From positions 38,435,770 to 38,499,769 of the forward strand of contig NC_043959.1 in the NCBI RefSeq assembly GCF_902148855.1: a stretch of 64,000 nt of DNA, written 5' to 3'. Made by a program: the position numbers and the translations under genes. The notes under the pieces were generated by a model that saw only the letters and a list, made by a program, of their open reading frames with translations, was not told the origin of the DNA and made no database searches. How positions within the stretch are numbered: the stretch's first letter is position 1; the number at the start of each line of letters is the position of its first letter. Shown here in pieces: positions 21,601-32,918 of this stretch. This DNA comes from Sphaeramia orbicularis. Taxonomy: Eukaryota > Chordata > Actinopteri > Kurtiformes > Apogonidae.

Positions 21601-24600
21601 CCTGAGTGGCCTTATGCTTCATTACTTATATAAAGCAGAGTGATGAAAAGCCTCTGACTCATGTTTGTACAGTACATTACTAGCAAGTGACTGTATAGAG
21701 GATGTTCATTTATCATAATGATTAGATTTTCACTTTTGTTTTATTTTTATAATGATTCTTACCGCAGCTTGTGATGTATTCAGTGGGTGTTTTGATAGAA
21801 GCTTGTGTTTGTCTTCTCTGGAAGCTTCCCTCCAGTGTTCATTTCAAGAAACCCTACACTTGAACACAATGTGAAGGTCATGTGAATGCAACACTGTCTG
21901 AGAACTAAGCTACAAAGTGAGCTGGAAGTTGGCTGATTCTCAGACGGTACAGAAATCAAAGCGGTTGTCGTTTTTGCAGAATTAAGTAGGAATTAATAGG
22001 TCATATTTTTATCTCTTTATGTCTTTTTAGGGGTTCCAAAACTCTCCTCCTATGCAAAAGCAGAGGACAAACTGTTCAAATACCTCTTTGGAAACTACCA
22101 GAAATGGGTTCGTCCAGTGGAATACCTAAACCAGACCATCTGTGTGAAGTTTGGACTGGCTATATCCCAGCTGGTTGATGTGGTAAAGATATAAGAGCAT
22201 ATTCTGTCACATTTTACCATATTTTAAGGCATCTGCTTCTTAAAAATCAACTAACATTACTCTGACTACTATTGCTCACTGATTAATTGTATTTTCATTG
22301 CAATATGAACATGCATGATAAACCCAGAGAAAAAAAAAATACTGCCTGAAATATAATGAATAGGAAGAACCATATGATTTTCATTTGCCACTGCTTTCAC
22401 ACTTAGCACAACAAACGTTTGGCCAATCAGAACAAGACGCAGCTACACTCAGATTAATTTGGTGGTGATTTTTTTTGTTTTTACCCCGCCCTCTGAAGGG
22501 GAGGCAAGTGGTATTGTTTTTGTTTCAGTTTGTTTGTTTATTTGTTAACACTCTAGCAGCAAAACTATTGGTTGGATTCATACCAAATTGGTTTATAGAC
22601 TGCCAGTGACCTAGAATAGATGTCATTACACTTTAGGAAAAATATGTCAAAGTTTAAATTTTTTATGAATTTTTTTTATCTGTTTTTTTCCTATTTATTT
22701 ATAAAGGGGTAAAATTTTACATGTCTATAGCAACAAAACTTATTGGTTGAATTCATACCAACTTGGGTTTATAGATTGCCAGTGACCCAGAATAGATGTG
22801 GTTACATTTTGGGAACAGAAGATCAAAGTTCAAATTTTTTATGAATTTTTCAAATCTTTTTTCCTCTCCCATTTACTTATAATGGGCGAATGTTAGCATG
22901 TCTATAATAACATCAATTTTCTTTCAATTTACTACAAACTTGGCTCATATATGGAGACATTTGTTATGCTGACATCAGCACATGCATAGACATGATGACA
23001 TCAGCTGGATCCATGCCAAAATAAGCTACAACACGTGCGAGGGGCGGGGTTTGTTGTGCCTGGCACCACTTGATCGTACCGTTTATTGCAACCTATATTG
23101 TCATTGTAATATGGTACACGGTAGATTCACCTTCCATTATGCAGGCATAATGCAGACTATTTTATTTATGTGCTAGGTTTAACATATAAAACTACAAACT
23201 ATGTGTTCAAATATTTTTTTTGTTGTTGTTGTTGGTTCAATATTCCAGGATGAGAAAAACCAGTTAATGACAACCAACGTGTGGATGAAACAGGCAAGTA
23301 AAGATGTTTTCTGCAACTACACACAATGAAAGGAACTCTGGGTTTCACAGTCATCTTAAGAAGGAACATATCGCTTCATCATACAGCGTAGCCCCTTTAT
23401 CATCAAGGAAGTGTTTTAAATCAACTACAGACTTGTATGACATTTAGAGAGAACTAGACAGCCTCTCCACACTCCTTTATCTTTCTTGTGGTCTGGTGGC
23501 ATTTCACTGACAGTCCTCATCTGTATGAGTACTTTCGGCCCTGTGCCCACACACCTGCCTCCACTGGACGCCTCCTCCCCACTGTTACTGTCAGCCTTAT
23601 TCATGGTCTTGGATGTCCTGTGTCTCACACATCTTATGAATTATCCCCAAAGACCTGGATTTGCTATTCAGGTCAGCTGCTCCCTTTCACATTGATTGAT
23701 TGCGTCATGTAAAATGGGAGATGGAGGACAACGGTGATCTCTCACAGATGACATTTCTTAAGTGAAAGTAAGGATAAATTATATAATTGCATCAGAGCTT
23801 TCGGAGTGTTATTGGATCTGAAGTTCGGTAAAATATTACATCTAAGCACGGAATTATTAAGTATGTAGACACTACTATGAGCTTTGTGTTCATTGAAATT
23901 TTTTCTTTATTCCTAAAATGTGTTCAGTTTAATGAATTCTCTAGTTCTGTTTGTAGGAATGGACTGATATGAAGCTCAGATGGGACCCAGACGACTATTT
24001 GGGCATCACAACCATCCGAGTTCCCTCTGATAGGATTTGGCTCCCTGACGTTGTTCTGTATGATAAGTATGTGTTGTAATGCTAGGAAAACACTTAAAAC
24101 ATGTTCTTTCATTTCTTACATGATCGCCTCAATGAAAAATAGGTCTGTCTACTGTGAAATTTACTTAATGATTTGAGGCAATAGAAATGTGGAGAACTTT
24201 ACAATAAGACTACCCTTATACACAGTAAATTGTAACTGTTTTAACAATATCAAAACACTACTACTGTTTCATAACCCTCAAATTATCCTTTGGGTCAATT
24301 TGACCCCATTCGATGTTTATCATCCAAAAATAATAATGGACTTTTTTTTTGCTCGTATTTCATGACTTTAATGGGGACAACTGATTAAGGGTAAAATTAT
24401 CATGATTATATTTTTTCAAGGTGCTGAACACATATCACACGCATTAGTGTTCCTCTGGGGTCAATTTGACCCTAAGCTGTTTTATCTGTGTAAAACTTGT
24501 CTGTCTGTGTGTGTGACCTAACATCCTCACTCCTGCAGATGAATAGTAGATACTTTTGAGTTGATACATGGGGGTGGGGAAAACAGCTATTCCCACCATA

Positions 24601-27600
24601 ACTTTGATACTTTTCGTGGTGTGGGCATGTGGGAAACATCTTGACTTGTACAGTCATGAAAAAAATGATTAGACCATCCTTGTTTTCTTCAATTTCTTGT
24701 TAATTTTAATCCCTGGTACAACTAAAGGTACATTTGCTTGAACAAATATAACAATAACAACAAAAATAGCTCATAAGAGTTTAATTTAAGAGCTGATATC
24801 CAGACATTTTCCATGTTTTCTTGATAATAACCAAAATCACTTCAGTTCTTATATAAATATCTATGGCACTTTACTGTCAAAAACAGTGTTTTTAGGCATT
24901 CCATGTTTTCGTTTTTTGTCTGTTTTACTCACGATACACACAGGAGTTAGTACTTGATTGCATAACCATTGTTTTTGATGACTGTTGATGGTCTAATAAT
25001 TTTTTCTGCGGTTGTAGGCTTACAACTTGATCACATCCAAGTCTTTCCAACTACAGATGCCTGCACTCTAAAATTATCATCACACATTCAATATTGTCAG
25101 TTGATAGTTATATGAAGAACTCGAATAATGACTTAGCAGCATGTCTACCTTGAGTTGAAGTGAGTAGAGGGACCAGAGTGTCCTGTCCTCTAGTAGCGCT
25201 CGAAGAGAGGTCAACTCACTGATAGGTTTTATTATCAAGGGGTTGTTTATGTATTCAACAAATAAACAAAGTGCCTGACACAAAACTTGGTCAACAATTT
25301 TATGTAAATCATTTTCTGGAGGCAAATATCCCTGGGGTCAGATTGACCCCAAGGGTAAAATGTATTAGTAATATTTGAGGATAATAGGAGGGTTAACTAT
25401 GCTAAAAACTCTCAGATCTTGCTGGTGGCTTTTCTTATTTAATCTGGTCCTATCAGTGACTTATTGCTATGTTATCCATTTACTAATGAGTTACTAATAT
25501 TTAAGATACCAAACAGCACCACAATAAAACTCTTAACTTCAGTCTGCATGAAAAACTCCTTGCTTATGTTATGCGCCTGTGATAATAATGTGCAGGGCTG
25601 CTGACAGCGCACTAAAAATGTCAAGGTAAACCATGTATCCAAAGCCTTAGTGAATGAATCATCATGTGATAATGTCCAATGACTTTTTGTGAGTTGTAAG
25701 ATATACCAACAGAAGTTAAATGCTTCAAATTTAATAGCAATTTATCAGTTGAAGCTGATACTTGTAGATGCCAAATAAATTTGATTTTATGTTGATGAGT
25801 ATCTTTTAATGCTGATTTCTTGGCTTTGGTTCTGAATCCTAAGGTGTGCTTTTTTTAAATTCCAATTTTTAAGTTAAACAACAAGAACATAACAGTACAC
25901 ATTATAGTACATTATAATACTTTTTTTTTTAGCAAGTTTATACACTAAAAGCAATAAATACATAAAAATAAACAACATGAAGTTGCCTGTTAAATTAATA
26001 AAAAACATATAGGGATTTATGCATGACGCATGTCCTGATGCTCATGAGATATACTACATACATTACATACGTAAGTGCTGACATTACATATGAGATCAAA
26101 CACCATACATGTATAAATATTTGATATTTAAGAAATGTATTCATAGCCATGAAGGTATTGAAGGAAGTTAGCCTGACCTTCTTGTTCTGGGAGATAAAAA
26201 CTTGAGGGAAAAAAAAGTGAAGTGATGGAAAAAGAAGACAAATGAAACCGAACAGATGCTTGTAAAACATGCATTAATGAAAATATGGAGGCTGTGCTAA
26301 ACACACTACACAGCCTCTCAAAAGACTAAATCAAGTCCTCAAAGACAGAAAGGTGTCCTTATCCAGGATAGAAGCCACCTTCAGTGATGTATGAAATAAT
26401 AATGGAACAACACATGCCATCTGATGCTTAACCATGAATGTGTGGGCTCATTATTTGGCAGCTGTGTGAAAATGTTTACAATATTATGAATTTAATTACA
26501 AACCATATTTAAATGCTTTGTAAAGGTAGTTGTAGGTACTTAGTATATTTATATTATATTTCTTAAACAGCTCAGATGGACGTTTTGAGGGAACGGTCAC
26601 TAAGGCTGTTGTTAAGTTTGATGGAACCATAACCTGGACACCACCAGCCAATTACAAGTCAGCCTGCACCATTGATGTGACCTTCTTCCCCTTTGACCTC
26701 CAGAACTGCTCAATGAAGTTTGGTTCCTGGACCTATGATGGTTCCCAGGTTTGTGTCTATCCTCTACTACAGGGGTGTCAAACGTATGGCCTGTGGGCCA
26801 AAAATGGCCCACCAAAGGGTCCAATCTGGCCCATGTGGTGAATGTGCAAAGTATAAAACTTATACAGTCACAGTCAAGGGGGTCACTGAGTCTTTACAAG
26901 TTGTTCTGACTATTTTGCTAAATAATATGCATTTCAGTTTCAGATGCCTGTTACTACATATTTTGTGCCTTTGTAGATCCAATGTAATCTATAAATTGTA
27001 GGGCTGTCAAAATTAATGCATTAATTTGAATTAATCTATCATCATAATTAATCTGATTCAAAATGTTTAATGCAATCAGCACATCTACAGCGCAGAAGGA
27101 CTCTGAATGTCTCTGCCAATGCATTTGGGGCAGTTTGTCCAAGAAGAGTTACTGTTGAATGAACAAATGGGCAGTTGATCTGGTAGTGACAGGCAGCAGA
27201 ACCAACCCATAAAGATGGAAGACACTAAACAGCACGTTGGCCCTCTGGATGGAAATATGAGTAGAAAAAAAAACAAGATCCATGTTGTTGAAACGGCTGA
27301 AGGTGTTTAATAAACACGTTAAGTGCATATATATTCCCTTCTTTCTTGAGTCTGTTTGCTCATGCATAATGAAATGCAATTAATATAGATTAATGATATG
27401 AATTGAATGAACGAAATGAATGATATTTAATTGTGATTAATCAAAATAGATCCACAGCAACCCTGTGATTAATCTGATCAAAAATGTTAATTGTTTGACG
27501 GCAGTAATATATATATATTTGTGCTAAACATAATCAGATTTGGAGTTGTCACTATTTACAGGTTATTATGCCATTATTTTACTGACCCACTTGAGATCAT

Positions 27601-29152
27601 ATTGGGCTGTATATGTGGCCCCTATAACTGAAGAGTTTGACACCCCTGCTCTGTATGTTTAGTCTGCATTGGTATCAACAGGAACCACGTGACTAACATA
27701 TGAACAAACTTTCCACAGGTGGACATTATTCTGGAGGACTTCCATGTGGACAAACAGGACTATTTTGACAATGGTGAATGGGAGATAGTCAAAGCTACTG
27801 GTAGTCGTGGTTTGAGGAGAGATGGCAGTTCATCCTATCCCACCATCACCTACTTCTTCATTATCCGCAGACTCCCTCTGTTCTACACCCTTTTCCTCAT
27901 CATCCCCTGCATTGGATTGTCCTTCCTCACCATCCTTGTCTTCTATTTACCCTCCAACGGCGGTGAGAAGATCTCCTTGTGCACCTCAGTGCTGGTGTCT
28001 CTCACTGTTTTCCTCCTGGTCATTGAAGAAATCATCCCCTCTTCGTCCAAGGCCATCCCTCTTATCGGGGAGTACCTCGTCTTTACCATGATCTTTGTCA
28101 CGCTCTCTATCATCATCACTGTCTTCGCCATCAACATCCACCATCGCTCCTCTTCGACACATCATGGCATGGCCCCGTGGGTGAGGAGGATTTTCCTGCA
28201 TCGACTACCTAAGCTGTTGTGCATGCGCAGCCATGTGGACCGCTACGCCGCTACTGGGGTGGCTGGGACAGTAGGACTGGGAATGATGAAAGATTCATCA
28301 CCTGAACTCACCCCTCTACTCAACACCAGACATAACCTACAAGCAGCGCTGGATTCGATTCGCTACATTACCATGCATGTGGTTAAAGAAAATGAGGTCA
28401 GAGAGGTGAGTGTGTTGTATGAAGGATAGCAACTGTGTAGGAAATGACTAAACTACATGCAGGAAAACAATCTGTATTTAAATGCTGGTTACATTCTGTG
28501 CCTACATAGAATAGAAACAATCACAATACTGGAATTATTTTGCATAATGGTAATAATAGTCTCCATTCAACTGTATAAACAGAGATATGTTTCCATCACT
28601 ATTTCTTTCTCCTTTTTCTGCTGTTTCCTGTTATTATCAGTGATTTCTTTACAATAAGCATTGATTACATCGCGCCTATACATTATTTTTTCTTATATGT
28701 GTCATTACACTGTGCAATTTATATTCCAAAGCCCAACAAGCAAACAGAAACATCATCTTTTACCTGTTTTTTCTTCCTCAGTAGGTCTACTGCATGTGTA
28801 TAAATAAACTACTGCTAGGCTTGCACTGCACTACATCATCAGCAGAACAGAAAAAACATAGCTAAATTATAAATCACAATTATTTGTATGACAAGCTCGT
28901 ATGAATTAATAATTGCATGCAGTTGCAAATGCTATTTCAACACTTACCAGTTAAAGCAACCTGTATTTGTGTTTTATTTTTTATTTACAGGTGGTACAAA
29001 ACTGGAAGTATGTTGCCCAGGTTCTGGACCGAATGTTTCTGTGGGCCTTCCTCCTGGTATCGATACTTGGCTCCGCTCTCCTTTTCATCCCAGTTATTTA
29101 CAAATGGGCCAGTATTATCGTCCCTAACCACTATCCTGGAAGTATCCTCTAA
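18684..29152 (+). CDS. chrna5: Neuronal nicotinic acetylcholine receptor subunit alpha-5
   Basis: Coding exons 18684-18777, 22031-22182, 23249-23293, 23957-24066, 26571-26748, 27719-28405 and 28991-29152 join in frame to 475 residues. The product is a pentameric acetylcholine-gated cation channel subunit. Visible: signal peptide, Cys-loop ([15 protein letters not shown]), M1 ([17 protein letters not shown]), M2 ([18 protein letters not shown]), M3 ([15 protein letters not shown]), a short cytoplasmic loop and M4 ([14 protein letters not shown]). Alpha-5 rather than beta-3 by [28 protein letters not shown] and AALDSIRYI; the Asp of that last motif corresponds, as I recall human alpha-5, to residue 398. 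Odd: loop C has Ser-Ser where alpha subunits have Cys-Cys; intron 3 uses a GC donor (cag|gcaagt); and the exon that is single in mammals is split by a 970-bp intron (26749-27718). Alpha-5 is an accessory subunit that needs alpha-3 or alpha-4 plus a beta subunit. Two adjacent ATGs start the frame; the first was taken. Confidence 0.92.
18954..19555. mobile_element. hAT-type MITE in chrna5 intron 1
   Basis: Starts cagtggttcccaacc and ends ggttgaaaaacactg. Flanked by acctatag (18946-18953) and acctacag (19556-19563), an 8-bp duplication with one mismatch. 602 bp, no transposase frame. Confidence 0.85.
19564..22030. other. Remainder of chrna5 intron 1
   Basis: No gene recognised. A weak inverted-end repeat may lie at about 20404-20782 (aaaacctgac / agggtttgaagggtt). 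Otherwise unremarkable AT-rich intron. Confidence 0.5.
22483..23087 (+). repeat. Interspersed repeat built of about 160-bp units (copy 1, chrna5 intron 2)
   Basis: Begins accccgccctctgaagggg and ends near ggggcggggtttgttgtgcc. The interior holds about two tandem units, each with 'ggttgaattcatacca', 'gattgccagtgaccca' and 'cccatttacttataatggg'. Related copies: 54499-55085 (same strand) and 45855-46550 (opposite strand, more units). Superfamily not assigned. Confidence 0.75.
24277..25395. mobile_element. Inverted-end element with GGGTCAATTTGACCC core, interrupted
   Basis: The left part (aaccctcaaattatcctttg, gggtcaatttgacccc) and right part (ggggtcagattgacccc, tttgaggataataggagggtt) are inverted relatives. 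A Tc1/mariner-type element (24651-25014) sits inside. It lies in chrna5 intron 4. Family unnamed. Confidence 0.55.
24651..25014. mobile_element. Tc1/mariner-type MITE nested in chrna5 intron 4
   Basis: Ends cagtcatgaaaaaaat and attttttctgcggttg are flanked by TA on both sides. 364 bp, non-coding. Uninterrupted relative of the outer element at 9532-10641; the two align through the interior (ttgttttcttcaa, caaaaatagctcataagagt). Confidence 0.78.
26770..27648. mobile_element. hAT-like element filling the extra chrna5 intron
   Basis: Perfect 14-base terminal inverted repeats caggggtgtcaaac / gtttgacacccctg. Flanks ctctacta and ctctgtat share only half their bases, so the target duplication is eroded or unclear. 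The 879-bp element occupies 91% of the 970-bp intron. A second inverted-end repeat (about 27000-27500, agggctgtcaaaattaa / gttaattgtttgacggc) is nested within it. Confidence 0.75.
27000..27500. mobile_element. Nested inverted-repeat element within the hAT-like element
   Basis: The left end agggctgtcaaaattaatgc and right end gttaattgtttgacggc are inverted, with attaatctgattcaaaatg-type sequence repeated inward from both ends. Non-coding. Boundaries approximate. Confidence 0.55.
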
Positions 29153-30652
29153 ACACTGCCTTTTATGTTACCACAAATGATGGAAAAGCACATTAAGAGC
29201 TCATTATGGGTCTCACTTGAGAGTAAGATTATTTCAGAGATATATGGTCCAGTTCTTCTTGTTATCCACATTCAGGTCAGGGATCAGCCTGCAGATTTTG
29301 GGGACTATTTTGCCCATTATGGATGCATCTCACAATGACATCTTATTTATTTATTTTTTTTCCCCCTGTACCTTTTTGATGACTGAAAACACCCAGTATG
29401 TGTTACATATAATAAAAACTTCTACATTCAGAAACTTCAGTCTTTATTTGACATAATTACAATCATCATTACATACAATAGCCCCAGTAGCAGCACTTTG
29501 TGGACAACAGTCTAGCATGTAAACACAACATGGTAAGGTACAACAACATGAGACGTAATGAGAAAAACGACCTCATATAGTGCTAGAAATAACTAAGAGA
29601 CCCCTTCCAATTTGCAGCCCTGATCCCCATTGAAAACCTGGAACGTGATCAAGAGCAAGATGGTTTGTACAAGCCATTAAACAAAGCTGAGCCGTGTGAT
29701 GTAAAGCACCCAACAGCAATGTGAAGAACTGGTAGAGAGAACCATCTGTGCATTATTCAAGCTCTGAATTAAAATTTTCTGCAAATAAATACTAATAATG
29801 ACTTTTGAAAATTCAGATGAATGTTTTTAGTTGCATCAACCACTAAATAAAAATGTTCATTTAACTCAAATACATGTCTCTAAATGTAAAACATGTGGTC
29901 TTGTAATCCTTTCTGACTAGAATTCAAACAGATCAGACACTCCATTGCAGATGTACGTGGTCAAACAGCTGCGTGGGAAGGAGGGGTGATGTTCTTGCCA
30001 AGACTTGAATTTCTAAGACAACACCCTTTGTCAGCCTGAGGACAAATCCTGCATTCTTTGTAATCGATGTAACATGACCCTCAAAAACAATCAGTAGAGA
30101 GTTGCTGTATTTTCAGGATATTTTTAACCATCTGTAGTTTTTCACAGAGCATATAAACAGGAAAAAACAGTCACAGGTCAAAAACACTACTGAAGGTGAA
30201 AGGTTTTGTACCAACTCTGATTCATTCTGTGCATGTAATTGCATGTTTATTTAACTCACAAACATTAATCTGGCTATGATATTTTGCATTAAAGGCTTCA
30301 GGCTCGGGTTGTACTGTATAATATTGTGCCTTTGTCTTCAAATTCACACTGGGCCTACACTGCCTCTGCATGGCCAAGACTTCATGTTACAGCTGATCAC
30401 ACTTAGCCCATCCCCAGCATGTGACATGTCAGCTGATCTGACTAAACTGCAAATTGTATATCATCAAATAAAGAGGCACAAGCAAAGAAAATTTAAAGTA
30501 TATGTTCTATTTTTACTTCAGGCAGGTGTAGATGACAGATGGAGCAGAGGGAACAGGATTTTTTCATTCCAATACAAACTCTCAGTAATGGGGACTAGTA
30601 CATATACCAGAACAGCCAATGGGTCATATTTACCCACAGCTGTTTTCAGTTG
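29153..30652. other. chrna5 3' UTR and downstream sequence
   Basis: Beyond the likely 3' UTR no gene is recognised. Nothing distinctive seen. Confidence 0.5.
29411..29416 (+). terminator. Candidate chrna5 polyadenylation signal
   Basis: AATAAA about 260 bases after the chrna5 stop codon. The next AATAAA is near 29785. Which is used cannot be told from sequence. Confidence 0.45.
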
Positions 30653-30668
30653 AGCATTAATCTGTTTT

Positions 30669-31135
30669 TTTATACTTTATTTTTTATATACAAATTTTAC
30701 AGTACACAGAACAAACAAATAAACAAAAAACAGACCACAATAGTTGGAGCATCTAGGTTCAACCTTTAGACAAATAAAATACAGACAAATTCAGGACAAA
30801 TCAGGCAAAAAAAAGTCAAAATAAGTATAAGATTATACAGGTTCAAGGATTTCTTTGATTAGCACAAACATCCAATTTTATTATTATTATTTTTTACATT
30901 TGTCAGTAGTGAGTCTTAATGAGAAAGTCAGCTGTTCCATGTTATAAATTTCATTCACAACATGTGTCCAGTCCAGGAGTGTTGGAGGTCTTTGCACCGT
31001 AAATTTTGAGTTACGTTTTTTTTTTTTTTGTCCTTGCTAATAATATTAACAAAAGGTTTCGGTCAGGTTTCCTCATCTCGTGTGGTAGGTTAACCCACGT
31101 AATTCCTGATAACATCAAATGGTAAGTACATTCCA
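30669..31135 (-). mobile_element. 5'-truncated L1-like LINE with 16-bp target duplication
   Basis: On the minus strand a frame reads FTVQRPPTLLDWTHVV then NEIYNMEQLTFSLRL, typical of the C-terminal end of L1/Tx1-type ORF2. It is followed by a 3' tail with aataaa and a short A run. Identical AGCATTAATCTGTTTT lies at 30653-30668 and 31136-31151, a target duplication expected from target-primed reverse transcription. Only about 467 bp of the 3' end was inserted. Confidence 0.82.
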
Positions 31136-31151
31136 AGCATTAATCTGTTTT

Positions 31152-31521
31152 AATAAAATATTGAAGCGCCCCACTGTTTGGCTTTTCATAAAATTGCGTC
31201 ATGTTACATTCCCTGTTGTTAGATACAGTTGGGATAAATCCAGATTTAAAATATAGGTCTTTATATACCTCACATTTACCCTTAGAGAAAAGTTTTTTTT
31301 TTTTTTTTTTTTTTTTTATCATTTATAATAAACTCAGAAGTGTTTAGACATCAGGATTTGTTTGTGTGATCTGAAATATTTGTCACGTCATTTATTACAG
31401 TTTACAAAACAGCCAGAGATTTATGAGCTAAACATATATGCAGATACTTTCATCTAATACCAGTTTTTACTGTCAAGAAACACATGTTTTGACTTGATAT
31501 GTTAGGAAGAGAATGACTTAA
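31152..31521. other. Short gap with a poly-T run
   Basis: No gene. A T run of about 30 bases lies at 31290-31317. Confidence 0.6.
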
Positions 31522-32042
31522 CCCTTTCATGCATTAATTATGAGAACCTTAGTTAAGATTTTTTTCTTGAGTGTTTTTATTCCTCCATAGGCATGAAAAA
31601 AACAACAACAATGTGATCAAGTTGTTTTTTTTCATAGAGTTACAAAAATGTCCATGCATTTAATTTTTGAAGTAAAGAAACATGTTTAAAACCCAATATC
31701 AGAAATTAATATTAAAACAGTGAAATAAAATCTGATGTTTTCTCACATTTTAAACATATTCTAAGGCTAATTATTACTCTTTTCATGGAGATAATGTGCA
31801 AAAAAAAAAAAAACTTTTTTTTTTTCTAACAAATAATTGATTTACACTGAAACATGTTACTGCAGATCAGGTTTATCAAGAACAGCAAAGTTACAGTATG
31901 GTATGAATTGTAGTGTATTATGGGATGGTGCAAAAGCGTTCACTGTGTTGGCTGATATGGAACTAAAACAACAAAAACCATGAATATACAAGAGAACAGC
32001 TGTAGAATACAGTCCACTGTAGTGACCAGAATGCATGAAGGG
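31522..32042. mobile_element. piggyBac-like MITE with TTAA target duplication
   Basis: Termini ccctttcatgcatt and aatgcatgaaggg are bordered by TTAA (31518-31521, 32043-32046). 521 bp, non-coding. Shares its end sequence with the element at 7996-8499. Confidence 0.85.
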
Positions 32043-32918
32043 TTAAAGCAAAGACAGACAACATTTTTGCAGGCATGAAAATTGTGGGGGTAAATTTGAC
32101 ATGTTTTGTTTTTTAGGTATAGATTAACTTCTGGTGGTTCTAAAGTTAAAAGTTCAGTTATTGTTCATTTTTTGTGTCTGCTGTAAATTTATTCATATGC
32201 ATCTATTTACTGGAGTCTATACTGGGAGAAAGCAGAGAAAACTAACAATTTTCAGATTTCATGTTTTCAGTATTTAACTTTAAATACATAAACCTCCAAG
32301 CAAGTATAAAGACAGCCATGGAAAACAGCTGGCAGCCTTTCCTTCTGGTTTGTTGGATCTATTGGCTCCACACAGTATTATTTTGACTGTCTTGGCTTTT
32401 CCCCAAAGGATAAAAAGGATATTCATTTTCTTGGCCATTCATATAACACACTAACTCCCTCTAGAGTGAACTGGTAACAATAAACACAAACTTCTAAGGG
32501 CTATGCAGTTTGAATTACAAAAATAATCCAGGTTGAAATCCACACAATATGGTATACAAATAAGCTGTAACACACTTCACTCCATGGTTTCAACAGAGAC
32601 CTCTTTGTTCCCCATTCCTGAAGAAAAGCTCAAATAAGAGCTTATCCATAATCCACTTATACAAGCATTCCGGATTTGGCACTAACGCATTCACTGGTAC
32701 CTGAGGTGTTTCACACCAGCATTCAGAAAATAAACGAGTGCATATCCACAGCTGCACTACTTCTTCTAAAACAGGGTATGTTGTGGATTAATATTACATT
32801 TCATTTTAGATTACAGAAAATACCTTTGAGAGACTGCTTAAAGAGCTTTCCTTTCAGCTTTTTTTAACCTAATGTTTAGAATTACTATTATTATTTTGTT
32901 TTTGTTTGCAGGTTAAAC

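Noticed and set aside
18684-29152. chrnb3 as identity for the plus-strand nicotinic gene
   Set aside because: Loop C lacks the alpha Cys pair, as in beta subunits, but the M3-M4 loop end ([18 protein letters not shown]) and C-terminus (VIYKWA) match alpha-5, and the neighbours are chrna3 and chrnb4.
31140-31322. Poly-lysine open frame
   Set aside because: Translation of a T run on the opposite strand; no other features.
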